Origin: Paraburkholderia antibiotica
GTDB taxonomy: Bacteria; Pseudomonadota; Gammaproteobacteria; Burkholderiales; Burkholderiaceae
NCBI RefSeq assembly: GCF_012927125.1
Contig: NZ_JABBFZ010000003.1
Span: 62,001-126,000, forward strand
Direction of reading: 5' to 3'
DNA: 64,000 bases
Numbering within the stretch: the first letter of the stretch is position 1; the number at the start of each line of letters is the position of its first letter. The position numbers and the translations under genes are program-made. A model generated the notes under the pieces. That model made no database searches, had not been told where the DNA came from, and was given only the letters and a program-made list of their open reading frames with translations. Below, piece by piece: positions 28,354-38,864 of the stretch.

Positions 28354-28965
28354 TTATTCCGGCGGCGTGTCCGCGAACACCGGCAGGCTTTCCGCGAGCG
28401 CACCAAACTTCTCCAGCTGCGGATGCGCGGCTCTGCTGACCAGCTCCGGCAGCATCATGTGCGTGAAGCGCCACGCGACGGCAACCGCCACGTCTGCTGC
28501 GGTGAACTGTTCCTGGCGGGTGGGCGGCGGCGCGGCGCTCAGTTCGCGTTCGAGTTCGGCGTAAGCGGCGAGCACTTGCGTGCTAACCCGCTCGATCCAC
28601 GGTTCGTGCTGCTTGTCGGCCGGCCGCAGATTGCGCTCGTAGACGATCTGCACGCTCTTTTCGCTCGCGGCGAGCGCGAGGCCGGTCAGGCGCGCGGCGC
28701 GCAACGTCGCGTCGGGCTGGGTGGGAAAGAGCGGCGTGGCGTCGGTGAGCGTCGCCAGATACTGCAGGATCACCGTCGAATCCATCAGGACCGTGCCGTT
28801 GTCGGTGACGAACGTCGGCGCCTTGACGACCGGGTTGAGCTTCGCGAACTGGTCGTAGGTGCGGAACACCGAAATCGACTCGTGCGCGAAGTCGAGCTTG
28901 AGCAGCTTCATGCAGATGGCGACGCGCCGCACGTAGGGCGAGTCGAGCATTCCAATCAGTTTCAT
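28354..28965 (-). CDS. Glutathione S-transferase family protein
   Basis: This 203-aa protein has a thioredoxin-fold N-terminal domain (MKLIGMLDSPYVRRVAICMK; VKAPTFVTDNGTVLMDSTVI with the cis-Pro and SNAIL-like glutathione-binding segment). An all-helical C-terminal domain follows. The candidate catalytic residue near the start is Ser9 in LDSPYVRR. It is divergent from the LysR-type regulator at 29124, the usual LTTR-target arrangement, so regulation by it is plausible. Substrate unknown. Confidence 0.88.
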   Translation of the reverse strand: MKLIGMLDSPYVRRVAICMKLLKLDFAHESISVFRTYDQFAKLNPVVKAPTFVTDNGTVLMDSTVILQYLATLTDATPLFPTQPDATLRAARLTGLALAASEKSVQIVYERNLRPADKQHEPWIERVSTQVLAAYAELERELSAAPPPTRQEQFTAADVAVAVAWRFTHMMLPELVSRAAHPQLEKFGALAESLPVFADTPPE

Positions 28966-29123
28966 CGCATTTTCCGTTAGAAGAGCTACCAGTGAGCGCC
29001 GGCGCCGGCTGGCCGGTTCGTTTCCCGTGCAGGGGCGACGGGCGGCGCCGTACCGATAGACTACGCATTCCGGTCGCGCGAAAAAAGCGACAATTACCGA
29101 CGAAATACGTCAGAATTTCTAAC

Positions 29124-30101
29124 ATGAAGCCGATCCCGCCTCTTACCGCGCTGCGCTGCTTCGAGGCCGTCGCGCGCCTCGGCGGCGTCACGCAGGCTGC
29201 GCGCGAGCTGCACATCACGCACTCGGCCGTGAGCCAGCAGATCAAGGTGCTCGAAGGCACGATGGGCGTCGCGCTGTTCGTGCGCGAGTCGCGTGGCTTA
29301 CGGCTGACCGACGAAGGGCGCCTGTACGCGCTCGACGTACGCATTGCGCTGAGCGAGCTGGCCAGCGCGACGCGCCGTGCGCAGGCGCGTCCGCACGAGG
29401 GCGAGCTGGTCGTCGCGACCGTGCCGTCGTTCGCGCAGCACTGGCTCCTGCCACGGCTCGCGCGCTTTCGCGACGCGCATCCGTACTATCGCGTACGCCT
29501 CGTGACGAGTTTGCAGGTCGAGGATTTCCGCCAGAGCGGCAGCGACATCGGTATTCGCATGGGGCAGGGGCATTGGCCCGATGTCGCGCAACAGAAACTG
29601 TTCGACGACGAGATGGTGGTGGTCGCCGCGCCGCATTTCGCGCTTGGGCCGCATGGGCGCGTGCCGGTCACCGCGGAGGAGGTGCTTGCCTGTCCGTTGA
29701 TTTCGAGCCCCGACGCGCCGTGGGCCGACTGGTGTCAGGCCGTGCAGGTGGCGCCGCCGCCGGCCGAAGCGGTGGTGTTGTCCGCGAACGATTCGAACGT
29801 CGTGATCGGCGCGGCACTGCTCGGTCAAGGGATCGCGCTGGAGAGGCGCAGCCTGGTCGCGCATGCGCTCGCACAGGGTGCGCTGGTGCAGATCACCGGG
29901 ATTCGCGTGCCGTACCGTTTTTCCTACTGGCTCGTGTGGCAGCAGCGCGAAATGCTCAACGCGCGCCAGGCGCATTTCGCGCAGTGGCTCGAAGCGGAGG
30001 TGGACGTTTATTTGCGCGAGAGCGGCAGTGGCAACAGCGGCGGCAGTGGCGGCAAGGCTGGTCGCGGCGAGGCCGGAGCCGCAAGCCGGAGCGCTACATG
30101 A
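29124..30101 (+). CDS. LysR-family transcriptional regulator (GcvA-like)
   Basis: This 325-aa regulator has an N-terminal winged HTH (LTALRCFEAVARLGGVTQAA and ELHITHSAVSQQIKVLEG, residues about 6-50) and a periplasmic-binding-like effector domain. It resembles the GcvA subgroup. ATG 29124 is chosen over an in-frame start at 28992, because the family begins close to PPLTALR. The C-terminal ~25 residues are Gly/Ser-rich and probably disordered. It is divergent from the GST gene with a 158-bp shared intergenic region that includes GACG-AAATA-CGTC near the start. Confidence 0.9.
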   Translation: MKPIPPLTALRCFEAVARLGGVTQAARELHITHSAVSQQIKVLEGTMGVALFVRESRGLRLTDEGRLYALDVRIALSELASATRRAQARPHEGELVVATVPSFAQHWLLPRLARFRDAHPYYRVRLVTSLQVEDFRQSGSDIGIRMGQGHWPDVAQQKLFDDEMVVVAAPHFALGPHGRVPVTAEEVLACPLISSPDAPWADWCQAVQVAPPPAEAVVLSANDSNVVIGAALLGQGIALERRSLVAHALAQGALVQITGIRVPYRFSYWLVWQQREMLNARQAHFAQWLEAEVDVYLRESGSGNSGGSGGKAGRGEAGAASRSAT

Positions 30102-30208
30102 CCTGTGCACGCATGCGCGGCTGAAGGCGCATTCGGTCCGGTCGTGTGCGCGTTACAAACCAGGCGTTAAACGCGCGTTTCAGCCAGACTCAAACCAGCC
30201 TCAAAAGC

Positions 30209-30236
30209 AAAACGAGGCGCCTGAGCGCCTCGTTTT
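30209..30236. terminator. Bidirectional terminator between convergent genes
   Basis: AAAACGAGGCGC-CTGA-GCGCCTCGTTTT is a perfect 12-bp stem with A-tract and T-tract at the ends. It can therefore terminate both the LysR gene (plus) and the thioesterase gene (minus). Confidence 0.88.
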
Positions 30237-30261
30237 CATCGTGCGGATGCCGTTGAGCGGG

Positions 30262-30657
30262 TTAGTCCAGCACTGGCAGCGCGCGCGGACGACGGTCGCT
30301 GTCGGTGGCGACGTAGGTGAGGATCGCTTCGGTGACCTTGACGACTTCCTGCGTGAGGCTCATCCGCTGCGCGTAGACCTCGACCGACACCGTCACCGAG
30401 GTATTGCCGGTCTTGACGATGTCCGCGTAAAAGCTCAGCAGATCGCCGACAAACACCGGTTGCTTGAACAGAAACGAGTTGACCGCGATGGTCGCGACAC
30501 GGCCGTTGGCGCGGCGGCTTGCCGGGATCGAGCCGGCAATGTCGACCTGCGCCATGATCCAGCCGCCGAATACGTCGCCGTGGATGTTCGCGTCCGACGG
30601 CTGCGGCATCACGCGTAGCGCGCAGGGTTTGGACGGAAGTTGAAGAAGATCGGTCAT
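30262..30657 (-). CDS. Acyl-CoA thioesterase, YciA-like hotdog
   Basis: This 131-aa hotdog-fold thioesterase hydrolyses acyl-CoAs. The active-site segment DANIHGDVFGGWIMAQVD (about residues 22-39) contains the catalytic Asp region, and NSFLFKQPVFVGDLLSFYAD follows. The internal ATG at 30657 is preferred over 30684 because AAGGA lies 7 bp upstream. It is convergent with the LysR gene and shares the bidirectional terminator. Confidence 0.88.
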   Translation of the reverse strand: MTDLLQLPSKPCALRVMPQPSDANIHGDVFGGWIMAQVDIAGSIPASRRANGRVATIAVNSFLFKQPVFVGDLLSFYADIVKTGNTSVTVSVEVYAQRMSLTQEVVKVTEAILTYVATDSDRRPRALPVLD

Positions 30658-30965
30658 CGGGACATCCTTGGGAAACGCGGTCACGCGTATTGATTACGTA
30701 TTGATTTCGTAGCGGTTACGTATTGGCTGGACCGGCTCGACCGTCGAGGCGCCGCGTGCCCGGCTGTGCGGTCCATGGAAAGCGGCGCCAGCCGGCTTCT
30801 GCGACAATACAAAGATCAGGAATTGTACGGGAAAGCGCCCAGCGAAGCGCGACCCGCGCGCCGTCAGGGCCATCGGGCCGGGCAGCACGCGCGGGTCATC
30901 GAGGCCGCCCGAGCCGCCATGCGCCGCTGCGAACTCCGGCAATTCCACACTCTCCCCCACGACCC

Positions 30966-32873
30966 ATGCGCCGCGCTCTTCCGTCCGAACCCTCGCCGAT
31001 TTCCACCCAGCCCCGCAACGACTGGCAGACCATCTTGTCGCTGCTGCCGTATCTGGCCACCTATAAATGGCGCGTCGGCTTCGCGCTCAGTTGCCTGATT
31101 GGCGCGAAGGTCGCCAATCTCGGCGTGCCGATCGTGATGAAGCGTATCGTCGACAGCCTCGCGTCCGTGCAGCATCTGACCGCGCTCGGCCGCGCGCACG
31201 ACGCGCCCGGCATCGTGCTGCTCGGCGGCGTCGGTTTGCTGGTGGTCGCGTATGCGGTGGTGCGGCTGTCCACGTCGCTTTTCACCGAGCTGCGCGAAAT
31301 CCTGTTTTCGAAGGTGACCGAAAGCGCGGTGCGCCAGCTCGCGCTGAAGGTGTTCCGTCATCTGCACGGGCTGTCGCTGCGCTTTCATCTGGAGCGGCAG
31401 ACGGGCGGCATGTCGCGCGACATCGAACGTGGCACGCGCGGCATCACGCAACTGATTTCGTATTCGCTCTACAGCATCCTGCCGACGCTCGTCGAAGTCG
31501 GCCTCGTGCTCGGCTTTTTCGTCGTCAAATACGAGGCCTATTACGCGATCGTCACGTTCGTCGCGCTCGCGGTGTACATCGTGTTCACGGTGAAGGTCAC
31601 CGAGTGGCGCACGCATTTTCGTCGCACGATGAACGAGCTCGATTCGAAGGCGAATTCGCGCGCGATCGACTCGCTGCTCAACTACGAGACCGTCAAGTAC
31701 TTCGGCAACGAGGAGTGGGAGGCGAGCCGCTACGACGAAAACCTGAAGCGCTATCGTACGGCGGCGATCAAGTCGCAGCGTTCGCTGTCGGCGCTGAACT
31801 TCGGTCAGCAGGCGATCATCGGCACGGGGCTCGTGTTCATTCTGTGGCGCGCGACGCAAGGCGTGATGGCCGGACGTCTGACGCTCGGCGATCTGGTGCT
31901 GATCAACACGTTCATGCTGCAGCTGTATATCCCGCTGAATTTTCTCGGCGTCGTGTATCGCGAGCTGAAGCAGAGCCTCACCGACATGGACCGCATGTTC
32001 TCGCTGCTCGGCGCGCCGCAGGAGGTGCCCGACGCACTGGATGCGGTGGCTTTGCGGGTGAGTGGCGCGCAGGTGCGTTTCGATAACGTGAGCTTCGCGT
32101 ACGAGCCGTCGCGGCAGATTCTGCACGACGTCAGCTTCACGATCGCGGCCGGCACGACGACCGCGGTGGTCGGGCATAGCGGCTCCGGCAAGTCGACGCT
32201 CGCGCGGTTGCTGTTCCGCTTCTACGATCTCGACCGCGCGACGGGCGGCGCGATCCGGATCGACGGACAGGACATTCGCGACGTCACGCAGGACTCGCTG
32301 CGCGCGTCGATCGGCATCGTGCCGCAGGACACGGTGCTGTTCAACGACTCGATCTACTACAACATCGCGTATGGCCGGCCGTCGGCGACGCGCGACGAAG
32401 TGATCGCGGCGGCACGCGCCGCGCACATTCACGAGTTCATCGAGAGCTTGCCGAAGGGCTATGACACGCCGGTCGGCGAGCGCGGGCTCAAGCTTTCCGG
32501 CGGCGAAAAGCAGCGCGTCGCGATCGCGCGGACCATCCTGAAGAATCCGCCGATCCTGCTATTCGACGAAGCGACCTCGGCGCTCGATTCACGCTCCGAG
32601 CGCGCGATCCAGCACGAGCTCGATCAGATCGCGCGCGAACGCACGACGCTGATCATCGCGCACCGGCTGTCGACGGTCGTGCACGCGCAGCAGATCATCG
32701 TGATGGACAAGGGGCGGATCGTCGAGCGCGGCACGCATGCGGAACTGCTGCGCGCGAACGGCCTGTTCGCGCAGATGTGGGCGCTGCAGCAGCGCGCCGC
32801 GCAGACGCCGGAGGCGACGCAAGGTGCGGACGGCTCGGAGCCGGTCGGTGCGAGCGAGAGCGCGGCGAAGTGA
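30966..32873 (+). CDS. Atm1/HMT1-type ABC transporter (fused permease-ATPase)
   Basis: This 635-aa half-transporter has six transmembrane helices over about residues 25-320 and a nucleotide-binding domain from about 370. Walker A is GHSGSGKST near 402-410, the signature is LSGGEKQRVAIAR near 510, Walker B is ILLFDEATSALD, and the H-loop is IIAHRLST. The NSRAIDSLLNYETVKYFGNE segment is diagnostic of the Atm1/ABCB7 subfamily, which exports glutathione-conjugated or Fe-S-related compounds. The start at 30966 is preferred by homology; no clear ribosome-binding site is seen. It probably acts as a homodimer in the inner membrane. Confidence 0.92.
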   Translation: MRRALPSEPSPISTQPRNDWQTILSLLPYLATYKWRVGFALSCLIGAKVANLGVPIVMKRIVDSLASVQHLTALGRAHDAPGIVLLGGVGLLVVAYAVVRLSTSLFTELREILFSKVTESAVRQLALKVFRHLHGLSLRFHLERQTGGMSRDIERGTRGITQLISYSLYSILPTLVEVGLVLGFFVVKYEAYYAIVTFVALAVYIVFTVKVTEWRTHFRRTMNELDSKANSRAIDSLLNYETVKYFGNEEWEASRYDENLKRYRTAAIKSQRSLSALNFGQQAIIGTGLVFILWRATQGVMAGRLTLGDLVLINTFMLQLYIPLNFLGVVYRELKQSLTDMDRMFSLLGAPQEVPDALDAVALRVSGAQVRFDNVSFAYEPSRQILHDVSFTIAAGTTTAVVGHSGSGKSTLARLLFRFYDLDRATGGAIRIDGQDIRDVTQDSLRASIGIVPQDTVLFNDSIYYNIAYGRPSATRDEVIAAARAAHIHEFIESLPKGYDTPVGERGLKLSGGEKQRVAIARTILKNPPILLFDEATSALDSRSERAIQHELDQIARERTTLIIAHRLSTVVHAQQIIVMDKGRIVERGTHAELLRANGLFAQMWALQQRAAQTPEATQGADGSEPVGASESAAK

Positions 32874-33042
32874 TGTGCTGCGGAGACGGGCGAAGAGGTG
32901 GGCCGTCTACTTCACTAACCGGCCAGTCGGTGGCCAGAGCGCGTGATGCGGCGCAGGCCGTTTGAGCGCCGCCGTGGTTCAAGAAAGGATCGAGACTCAG
33001 GCCGCGAGACCCGGCATCCGGGGTCGCGGCTCAACCTTCGCT

Positions 33043-33756
33043 TCAGCGTGCCCGCAGCACCCGATCCAGCGCTTCCAGCTGCGCCTGAGTACCGACGTTC
33101 TCCCACAAGCCTTCATACAGCTCGCCGCTCGCGAGCCCACGCGCGATCGTCTCGCGATAGTACGGGCTCAGCGCGCGCCGCGTGCCGCGCGGCAAATCGC
33201 GGAACATCCGCGTGTCGTAGAGCCCGAAGCTCGCGAACGTGAAGCGCGGCTGCGTATCGAGCGAAAGCGCGCCGTCGGCGAGGCCGAAGTCGCCGTTCGG
33301 GTGAAACGCGGGGTTCGGCACCATCACCAGATGCATGCCCGGCTCGGGCAGCGCCTCCAGCCGGCCGGCATGCGCGTGTAGCGCGGCGTAGTCGTAATCG
33401 GTATAGACGTCGCCGGCCACTGCGACGAAGAGCTGATCCGCGCCGTTATCGGTCAGGAGCGGCAGGGCCTGGGCGATGCCGCCCGCCGTTTCCAGTGCCT
33501 CGTGCTCGGGCGAATAGCGCAACTCGACCTGCCAGCGCGAGCCGTCGCCGAGTGCCGCTTCGAACTGCTCGCCGAGCCACGCATGATTGATCACGATGCT
33601 GCGGATGCCGGCCCGCGCAAGCCGTTCGATCTGCCACACGATCAGCGGCTTGCCGCCCACTTCGAGCAAAGGCTTCGGGCACGCGTCGGTCAGCGGACGC
33701 ATGCGCTCGCCGCGACCCGCGGCGAAAATCATCGCTTTCTTTACGGACATTGACAT
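33043..33756 (-). CDS. murU: N-acetylmuramate alpha-1-phosphate uridylyltransferase MurU
   Basis: MurU converts MurNAc-1-phosphate and UTP to UDP-MurNAc in the anabolic peptidoglycan-recycling shortcut that bypasses fosfomycin-sensitive MurA. The 237-aa protein has the nucleotidyltransferase signature AAGRGERMRPLTDACPKPLL (about residues 12-31) and VAGDVYTDYDYAAL with the metal-binding Asp. It starts 3 bp after the amgK stop (ATG 33756, or the second ATG at 33750), so the two are co-translated. Confidence 0.92.
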   Translation of the reverse strand: MSMSVKKAMIFAAGRGERMRPLTDACPKPLLEVGGKPLIVWQIERLARAGIRSIVINHAWLGEQFEAALGDGSRWQVELRYSPEHEALETAGGIAQALPLLTDNGADQLFVAVAGDVYTDYDYAALHAHAGRLEALPEPGMHLVMVPNPAFHPNGDFGLADGALSLDTQPRFTFASFGLYDTRMFRDLPRGTRRALSPYYRETIARGLASGELYEGLWENVGTQAQLEALDRVLRAR

Positions 33757-33759
33757 CGG

Positions 33760-34827
33760 TCAGAAGGTGTAGCCGACTTCCTGCGCGCGGCCTTCGAGGT
33801 CGTCGAGCAGTTTCGCGAACCCGCGCAGCGGCGCGTAACGTTCCGCCACCTTGCGCGCATAGCCGATGAAGCGCGGCAGGTCGTTCATGTAATGCGCCTT
33901 GCCGTCGCGGTAGTTGATCCGGCAGAACAGGCCCAGCACCTTGATGTGGCGCTGCAGGCCCATCCATTCGAGCTGGCGGTAGAACTCGCCGAAATCGGCG
34001 TCGACCGGCAGGCCGGCTTTTTTCGCGCGCTCCCAGTAGTACACGAAGCAGTCGAGCTCGAACTCCTCGTCCCAGCTGAGGAACGCGTCGCGCAACAGCG
34101 ACACGACGTCGTAGGTGATCGGTCCGTACACCGCGTCCTGAAAATCGAGCACGCCGGGGTTGGGCTCGGCGATCATCAGATTGCGCGGCATGAAATCGCG
34201 CAGCATGAAGCTCTGCGGCTGCGCGCGCGCGCTCGCGACCAGCAGCGCGAAGGTGCGCTCGAGCAGCGCGCGGGTGTCGGCGTCGACCTCGCGGCCCAGG
34301 TGCCGGCCGATGAACCACTCGGGCATCAGCTCCATTTCGCGGCGCAGGAACGCTTCGTCGAACGGCGGCAGCACGTCTTCGTGCGATGCGAGCTGCCAGC
34401 GGATCAGCGCGTCCAGTGCGTCGCGCATCAGTGTGCGGGCCGCGCGGGTGTCGCCCGCGGCCTGCGCGTCGGTCAGCGCGCCGAGGTACGACGCGGTGCC
34501 GAGATCGGTGACGAGCATGAAACCGGCATCGAAATCGACTTCGAGCACGCGCGGCACGTGCACGCCGGCGGCGCCGAGCAGTTCGGCGACCTGCACGAAT
34601 TCGCGGCATTTTTCCGGCGGCGGCGCGTCGACGGCGATCAGCGTGGCGGCTCCATTGCCTTGCGCCGCCTTACCGGCGAGCCGGAAATAACGGCGGAAAC
34701 TGGCGTCCGACGAGGCCGGAACGAGGCTGTCGAGCTCGAGCGCGTGATGCGCCGCGTGGCCTTGCAGCCAGGCTTTGAGCAGGGAGAGACGGGAGTCTTG
34801 GTGGTCTTGGGTGGCGGGCAGCGTCAT
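33760..34827 (-). CDS. amgK: N-acetylmuramate/N-acetylglucosamine kinase AmgK
   Basis: AmgK is an aminoglycoside-phosphotransferase-fold kinase that phosphorylates MurNAc/GlcNAc at the anomeric position, feeding MurU. The 355-aa protein has the phosphate-transfer loop MLRDFMPRNLM, where the usual HxD His is replaced by Arg, and the metal site VLDFQDAVYGPITYDVVSLLRDAF (shown across about residues 230-253). ATG 34827 is chosen; the longer in-frame start at 34842 would be TTG. It is divergent from lptD, a linkage typical of beta- and gamma-proteobacteria. Confidence 0.92.
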   Translation of the reverse strand: MTLPATQDHQDSRLSLLKAWLQGHAAHHALELDSLVPASSDASFRRYFRLAGKAAQGNGAATLIAVDAPPPEKCREFVQVAELLGAAGVHVPRVLEVDFDAGFMLVTDLGTASYLGALTDAQAAGDTRAARTLMRDALDALIRWQLASHEDVLPPFDEAFLRREMELMPEWFIGRHLGREVDADTRALLERTFALLVASARAQPQSFMLRDFMPRNLMIAEPNPGVLDFQDAVYGPITYDVVSLLRDAFLSWDEEFELDCFVYYWERAKKAGLPVDADFGEFYRQLEWMGLQRHIKVLGLFCRINYRDGKAHYMNDLPRFIGYARKVAERYAPLRGFAKLLDDLEGRAQEVGYTF

Positions 34828-34866
34828 GAAAACCGGCGGCAAATTCTTGGGGGCAACGTCTTGCCA

Positions 34867-34872
34867 TATAAT
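34867..34872 (+). promoter_or_regulatory. Consensus -10 box upstream of lptD
   Basis: A perfect TATAAT in the context TTGCCATATAATACC lies about 180 bp before the lptD ATG, just beyond the amgK start. The -35 is poor (TTCTTG at 17 bp). Confidence 0.45.
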
Positions 34873-35051
34873 ACCCCACGACTTTTTTGACGCGACTCAC
34901 ACGCCAGCTTTCGCGTGTTTCGTTTTACCGCCCGCCTTAGCACTCGGCAAATGGTGAATCCAGATGTGCAGCCGACTCTCACGGTCGCGGTGTGCAGGCG
35001 GTGGATCGTGACGACGGCAGCCTGCGCACGGGTCGATTCGCCAAACGATAC

Positions 35052-37424
35052 ATGCCGCCCAGACAGCTTTCCGATATCACTCCCTCCTGTGCAGTAGTGC
35101 CGCGCAAAAGGCGGCTCGTCGCGGCGCTCGTCGCCGTTCCGGGCCTGATGCCCGCGCTTGCGCACGCCCAGCTGGCGGGGGAAGCTGCGCAGCCGCAACC
35201 GATCGATCCGCCGTGGGGCATGCAGATGGCCCCGCAGCTCGAGGACCATCCGCTGCAAAGCGGTCAGCGGCCGGCCACCTTCGTGCTCGGCGACCACGCG
35301 AGCGGCACGATCGATCAGGACCTCGCGGCCAAGGGCTCGGCCGAGGTGCGCCACAACACGGCCGTGATCAAGGCCGACGCGCTGCACTACGATCAGGACA
35401 CGGACATGGCCGATGCATACGGCAATGTCCACGTGATCAACACCGGCAATACCTTCATCGGGCCCGAAGCGCATCTGCGCGTCGATTCGACCGAAGGCTT
35501 CATGACCGCGCCGAAGTACCACTTCAACCTGACGGGCGGCTCCGGCAGCGCGCAGCGCGTGGACCTGCTCGACGCCGAGCGCTCGGTGTTCACGCAGGGC
35601 ACCTACACGGCGTGCGCGTGCACGGACAATCCGGCCTGGTACATCAAGGGCAGCGAGTTCGATTTCGACACCGGCGCGGACGAAGGCGTCGCCTACAACA
35701 GCGTGCTGTTCTTCCAGGGCGTGCCGGTATTCGCGTCGCCGTGGCTGTCGTTCCCGCTGTCGGGCGACCGCCGCAGCGGGCTGTTGCCGCCCACGTTCTC
35801 GCTGAGCTCGACCAACGGCTTCGAGTTGTCGGTACCGTATTACTTCAACATCGCGCCGAACCGCGATCTGACCGTGACGCCGCGGCTGATCTCGAAGCGC
35901 GGTGTGCAGCTGCAGAGCACGTTCCGCTATCTGTCGCCGACGTATTCCGGGTCGATCACCGGTGAGTTCCTGCCCGACGATCGCCTGACGAAGACCAACC
36001 GTTACGCGCTGTACATCCAGCACAACCAGAACTTCGGCAACGGCTTCGGCGGCTACATCTACTACAACAAGGTTTCGGATAACACCTATCCGGAAGACCT
36101 GTCGTCGTCGGTCAACCAGTTCATGAACGGCACCCAGCTCCTGTACCAGCAGGAAGCCGGGTTGACCTACAACAACGGACCGTGGTCCGTGCTCGCGCGC
36201 GAGCAGCACTGGCAGACGCTCGAACCGTCGGTCGCGCCGTACGGCCGCGAGCCACAGTTGAACGTGAAGTACGCGAAGTACAACATCGGCGGCTTCGACT
36301 TCGGCGCCGAGGCCGACTACACGCGATTCCGCATCACCACCGCGGACGTGAGCGAAGGCGAGCGGGTGCTGTTCAACCCGTACCTGTCGTATTCGGTGGT
36401 GGGGCCGGGCTACTTCGTCACGCCGAAGGTGCAATGGCACTTCGCGTCGTACAACCTGAACAACATCGGCACCGACCTGAACGGCGTGCCGAACGCGCAG
36501 AAGAATTTCACCGAGTCGATCCCGACCTTCACGTTCGACACCGGGCTGATCTTCGAGCGCTCGGTGCGCATTTTCGGCGCGGACTATATCCAGACGCTGG
36601 AACCGCGCCTGTACTACGTGTACACGCCGTACCGCAATCAGGCCAACGCGCCGCTGTTCGACACCGCGGAATCCGACTTCGGTCTCGCGGAAATCTTCAC
36701 GCCGAACACCTTCGTCGGTAACGACCGGATCGCCGACGCGAACCGTCTGACCGCCGGCATCACGACGCGCTTCATCAACCCGGCAACGGGCGACGAACGC
36801 GCGCGTTTCGTGATCGCGCAGCAGTACTACTTCCAGGATCAGCGCGTCACGCTGCTGCCGAGCCAGACCAGCACGCAGGCCACCCATTCGGACCTGATCG
36901 TCGGCGCGTCGGTCAAGCTGGGCGCCGGTTTCGCGTCGGAAACGGCGTTCCAATATAATGCCGACAACAATCAGCTCGTGAAGACCAGCGTCGGTTTCGG
37001 CTTCAGTCCCGAGACCGGCAAGGTGCTGAACGTCGGGTATCGCTACACGCGCGCCAACACCACGCTCGACAACCAGCCGATCAACCAGGTGCTGGTTTCG
37101 GGCCAATGGCCGCTGTCGCACCGGGTGTTCGGGGTGGGCCGCCTCAATTACGACCTCGGCGGTCACCGGGTCGTCGACGCGCTGGTCGGCCTGCAATACG
37201 ACGCGGACTGCTGGACGCTCGGCGCCGGCATCCAGCGCTATGCGAACGGCCTGAACACGTCGGGGCAGAATCAGTCGAGCACGCGGTTTCTGGCGCAGTT
37301 GACGTTCAAGGGGCTGTCGAGCGTCGACAATGGGCTGATGACCGCATTCCGCAGCAGCGTGGCCGGCTATACACCGTTGCCGCCGCCGCCACCGCCGGAG
37401 TCGCGGTTCACCAACTACGAATGA
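35052..37424 (+). CDS. lptD: LPS-assembly protein LptD
   Basis: LptD is the outer-membrane beta-barrel that, with LptE, inserts lipopolysaccharide into the outer leaflet. The 790-aa protein has a signal peptide (basic RKRRL, hydrophobic core, ALAHAQ cleavage region near residue 40). An OstA/LptA-like periplasmic domain follows (about 75-220), and the rest is a C-terminal barrel ending in aromatic-rich strands. Cysteines at YTACACTDN and one at DADCWTLG near the C-terminus could make the inter-domain disulfides. ATG 35052 gives a proper signal peptide; GTG 34992 is an alternative. SurA, its chaperone, is encoded next. Confidence 0.95.
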   Translation: MPPRQLSDITPSCAVVPRKRRLVAALVAVPGLMPALAHAQLAGEAAQPQPIDPPWGMQMAPQLEDHPLQSGQRPATFVLGDHASGTIDQDLAAKGSAEVRHNTAVIKADALHYDQDTDMADAYGNVHVINTGNTFIGPEAHLRVDSTEGFMTAPKYHFNLTGGSGSAQRVDLLDAERSVFTQGTYTACACTDNPAWYIKGSEFDFDTGADEGVAYNSVLFFQGVPVFASPWLSFPLSGDRRSGLLPPTFSLSSTNGFELSVPYYFNIAPNRDLTVTPRLISKRGVQLQSTFRYLSPTYSGSITGEFLPDDRLTKTNRYALYIQHNQNFGNGFGGYIYYNKVSDNTYPEDLSSSVNQFMNGTQLLYQQEAGLTYNNGPWSVLAREQHWQTLEPSVAPYGREPQLNVKYAKYNIGGFDFGAEADYTRFRITTADVSEGERVLFNPYLSYSVVGPGYFVTPKVQWHFASYNLNNIGTDLNGVPNAQKNFTESIPTFTFDTGLIFERSVRIFGADYIQTLEPRLYYVYTPYRNQANAPLFDTAESDFGLAEIFTPNTFVGNDRIADANRLTAGITTRFINPATGDERARFVIAQQYYFQDQRVTLLPSQTSTQATHSDLIVGASVKLGAGFASETAFQYNADNNQLVKTSVGFGFSPETGKVLNVGYRYTRANTTLDNQPINQVLVSGQWPLSHRVFGVGRLNYDLGGHRVVDALVGLQYDADCWTLGAGIQRYANGLNTSGQNQSSTRFLAQLTFKGLSSVDNGLMTAFRSSVAGYTPLPPPPPPESRFTNYE

Positions 37425-37489
37425 CGCTCGCGCGGTCATTCATGGCATGCGAAAAGACGGGCGAAGCGCCCGACATCATTGGAGTATCT

Positions 37490-38854
37490 GTGGCAATCAT
37501 GAAACAGCTTCGCTTGGCAACGCTCGCGGCGGGTCTCGTCGCCGCGGCGTCTTTTCTCCCGGTTGCGCCGGCACAGGCGCAGGCGTTGGGCGGCGGCAGC
37601 GGCCGCACGGTCGACACCATCGCCGCGGTGGTCAACAACGGCGTCATCACGCAGCGTGAGCTCGACGAACGGGTCGGCCTGATCACGCGCCGGCTGAACC
37701 AGCAGAACGCGCCGGTGCCGCCGGTCGAGCAGCTGCGCCAGCAGGTGCTCACGCAGATGGTGCTGGAACGCATCCAGCTGCAGAAGGCCAAGGAAGACGG
37801 CATCGTGATCGACGACGCGGCCGTGCAGCGCACGCTCGAACGTCTCGCGCAGGCCAACAACATGTCGCTCGAAATGTATCGCGCGCGCATCGAGGCGCAA
37901 GGCGTGCCCTGGAACACCTTCGTCGGCGACGCGCGCACCGAGCTGACGCTGTCGCGTCTGCGTGAGAAGGAAGTGGACAGCAAGATCACGGTGACGGACG
38001 CCGAGGTCGCGAACTACATCGCCAGCCAGCGCGGTCCGAACGCCGGCCAGACGAACGATCTGCACATGCAGCACATCCTCGTGAGGGCGCCGCTGAACGC
38101 GTCGCAACCCGAAATCGAGGCGGCGCAGAAGAAGGCTGAAGGCCTGCTCGCCGAAGCGAAGGGCGGCGCCAATTTCGAAAAGCTCGCGAAGTCCAATTCG
38201 CAGGCGCAGGATGCGGCGAAGAACGGCGGCGATCTCGGTTTCCTCGCGCCGACGAAGCTGCCGCCCGAGTTCGTGACGGCCGCCTCGACACTGCGTCCGG
38301 GTGAGGTCAATCCGGCGCTGATCCGCACCAACGACGGCTTCGAGATCGTGCGCCTCGTCGAGCGTCGCGCGGGCCAGGGCACCAGCGCGGATGCGCCGAA
38401 GCTGGTGCAGACGCACGTGCGCCACATCCTGCTGCGCGTCGGCGACGGCATGTCGGAGCCGCAGGCCCGCCAGAAGCTGCTCGACATCCGCAACCAGATC
38501 GCCGCGGGCGGCGACTTCGCGAAATTCGCGCGGACCTATTCGCAGGACGGCTCGGCGTCGCAAGGCGGCGACCTCGGCTGGATCAGCCCGGGCGAGACGG
38601 TGCCGGAATTCGAGCGCGCGATGAACTCGCTGCAGGACGGCCAGATCAGCGACCCGGTGCGCAGCGAATACGGCTACCACCTGATCCAGGTGCTGGGCCG
38701 CCGCGACGCGGAAGGCTCGGTCTCGCAGCAGATGGATCTGGCGCGTCAGGCGATTGGCCAGCGCAAGGCCGAGCAGGCCTACGCCGATTGGCTGCGCGAG
38801 CTGCGCGACACCGCATACGTCGAAGTGAAGCCCAGCGTAACGGGCCTGCAATAA
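37490..38854 (+). CDS. surA: Periplasmic chaperone / peptidyl-prolyl isomerase SurA
   Basis: SurA escorts outer-membrane proteins, including LptD, across the periplasm. The protein (454 aa from GTG 37490) has a signal peptide ([24 protein letters not shown]), an N-terminal chaperone domain with [18 protein letters not shown], and two parvulin (PpiC) domains. GGAG at 37481-37484 sits 5 bp before the GTG. The ATG at 37499 has a poorer 14-bp spacing but would also work. The gene lies 65 bp after lptD and 10 bp before pdxA. Confidence 0.94.
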   Translation: MAIMKQLRLATLAAGLVAAASFLPVAPAQAQALGGGSGRTVDTIAAVVNNGVITQRELDERVGLITRRLNQQNAPVPPVEQLRQQVLTQMVLERIQLQKAKEDGIVIDDAAVQRTLERLAQANNMSLEMYRARIEAQGVPWNTFVGDARTELTLSRLREKEVDSKITVTDAEVANYIASQRGPNAGQTNDLHMQHILVRAPLNASQPEIEAAQKKAEGLLAEAKGGANFEKLAKSNSQAQDAAKNGGDLGFLAPTKLPPEFVTAASTLRPGEVNPALIRTNDGFEIVRLVERRAGQGTSADAPKLVQTHVRHILLRVGDGMSEPQARQKLLDIRNQIAAGGDFAKFARTYSQDGSASQGGDLGWISPGETVPEFERAMNSLQDGQISDPVRSEYGYHLIQVLGRRDAEGSVSQQMDLARQAIGQRKAEQAYADWLRELRDTAYVEVKPSVTGLQ

Positions 38855-38864
38855 CCGGACTCAC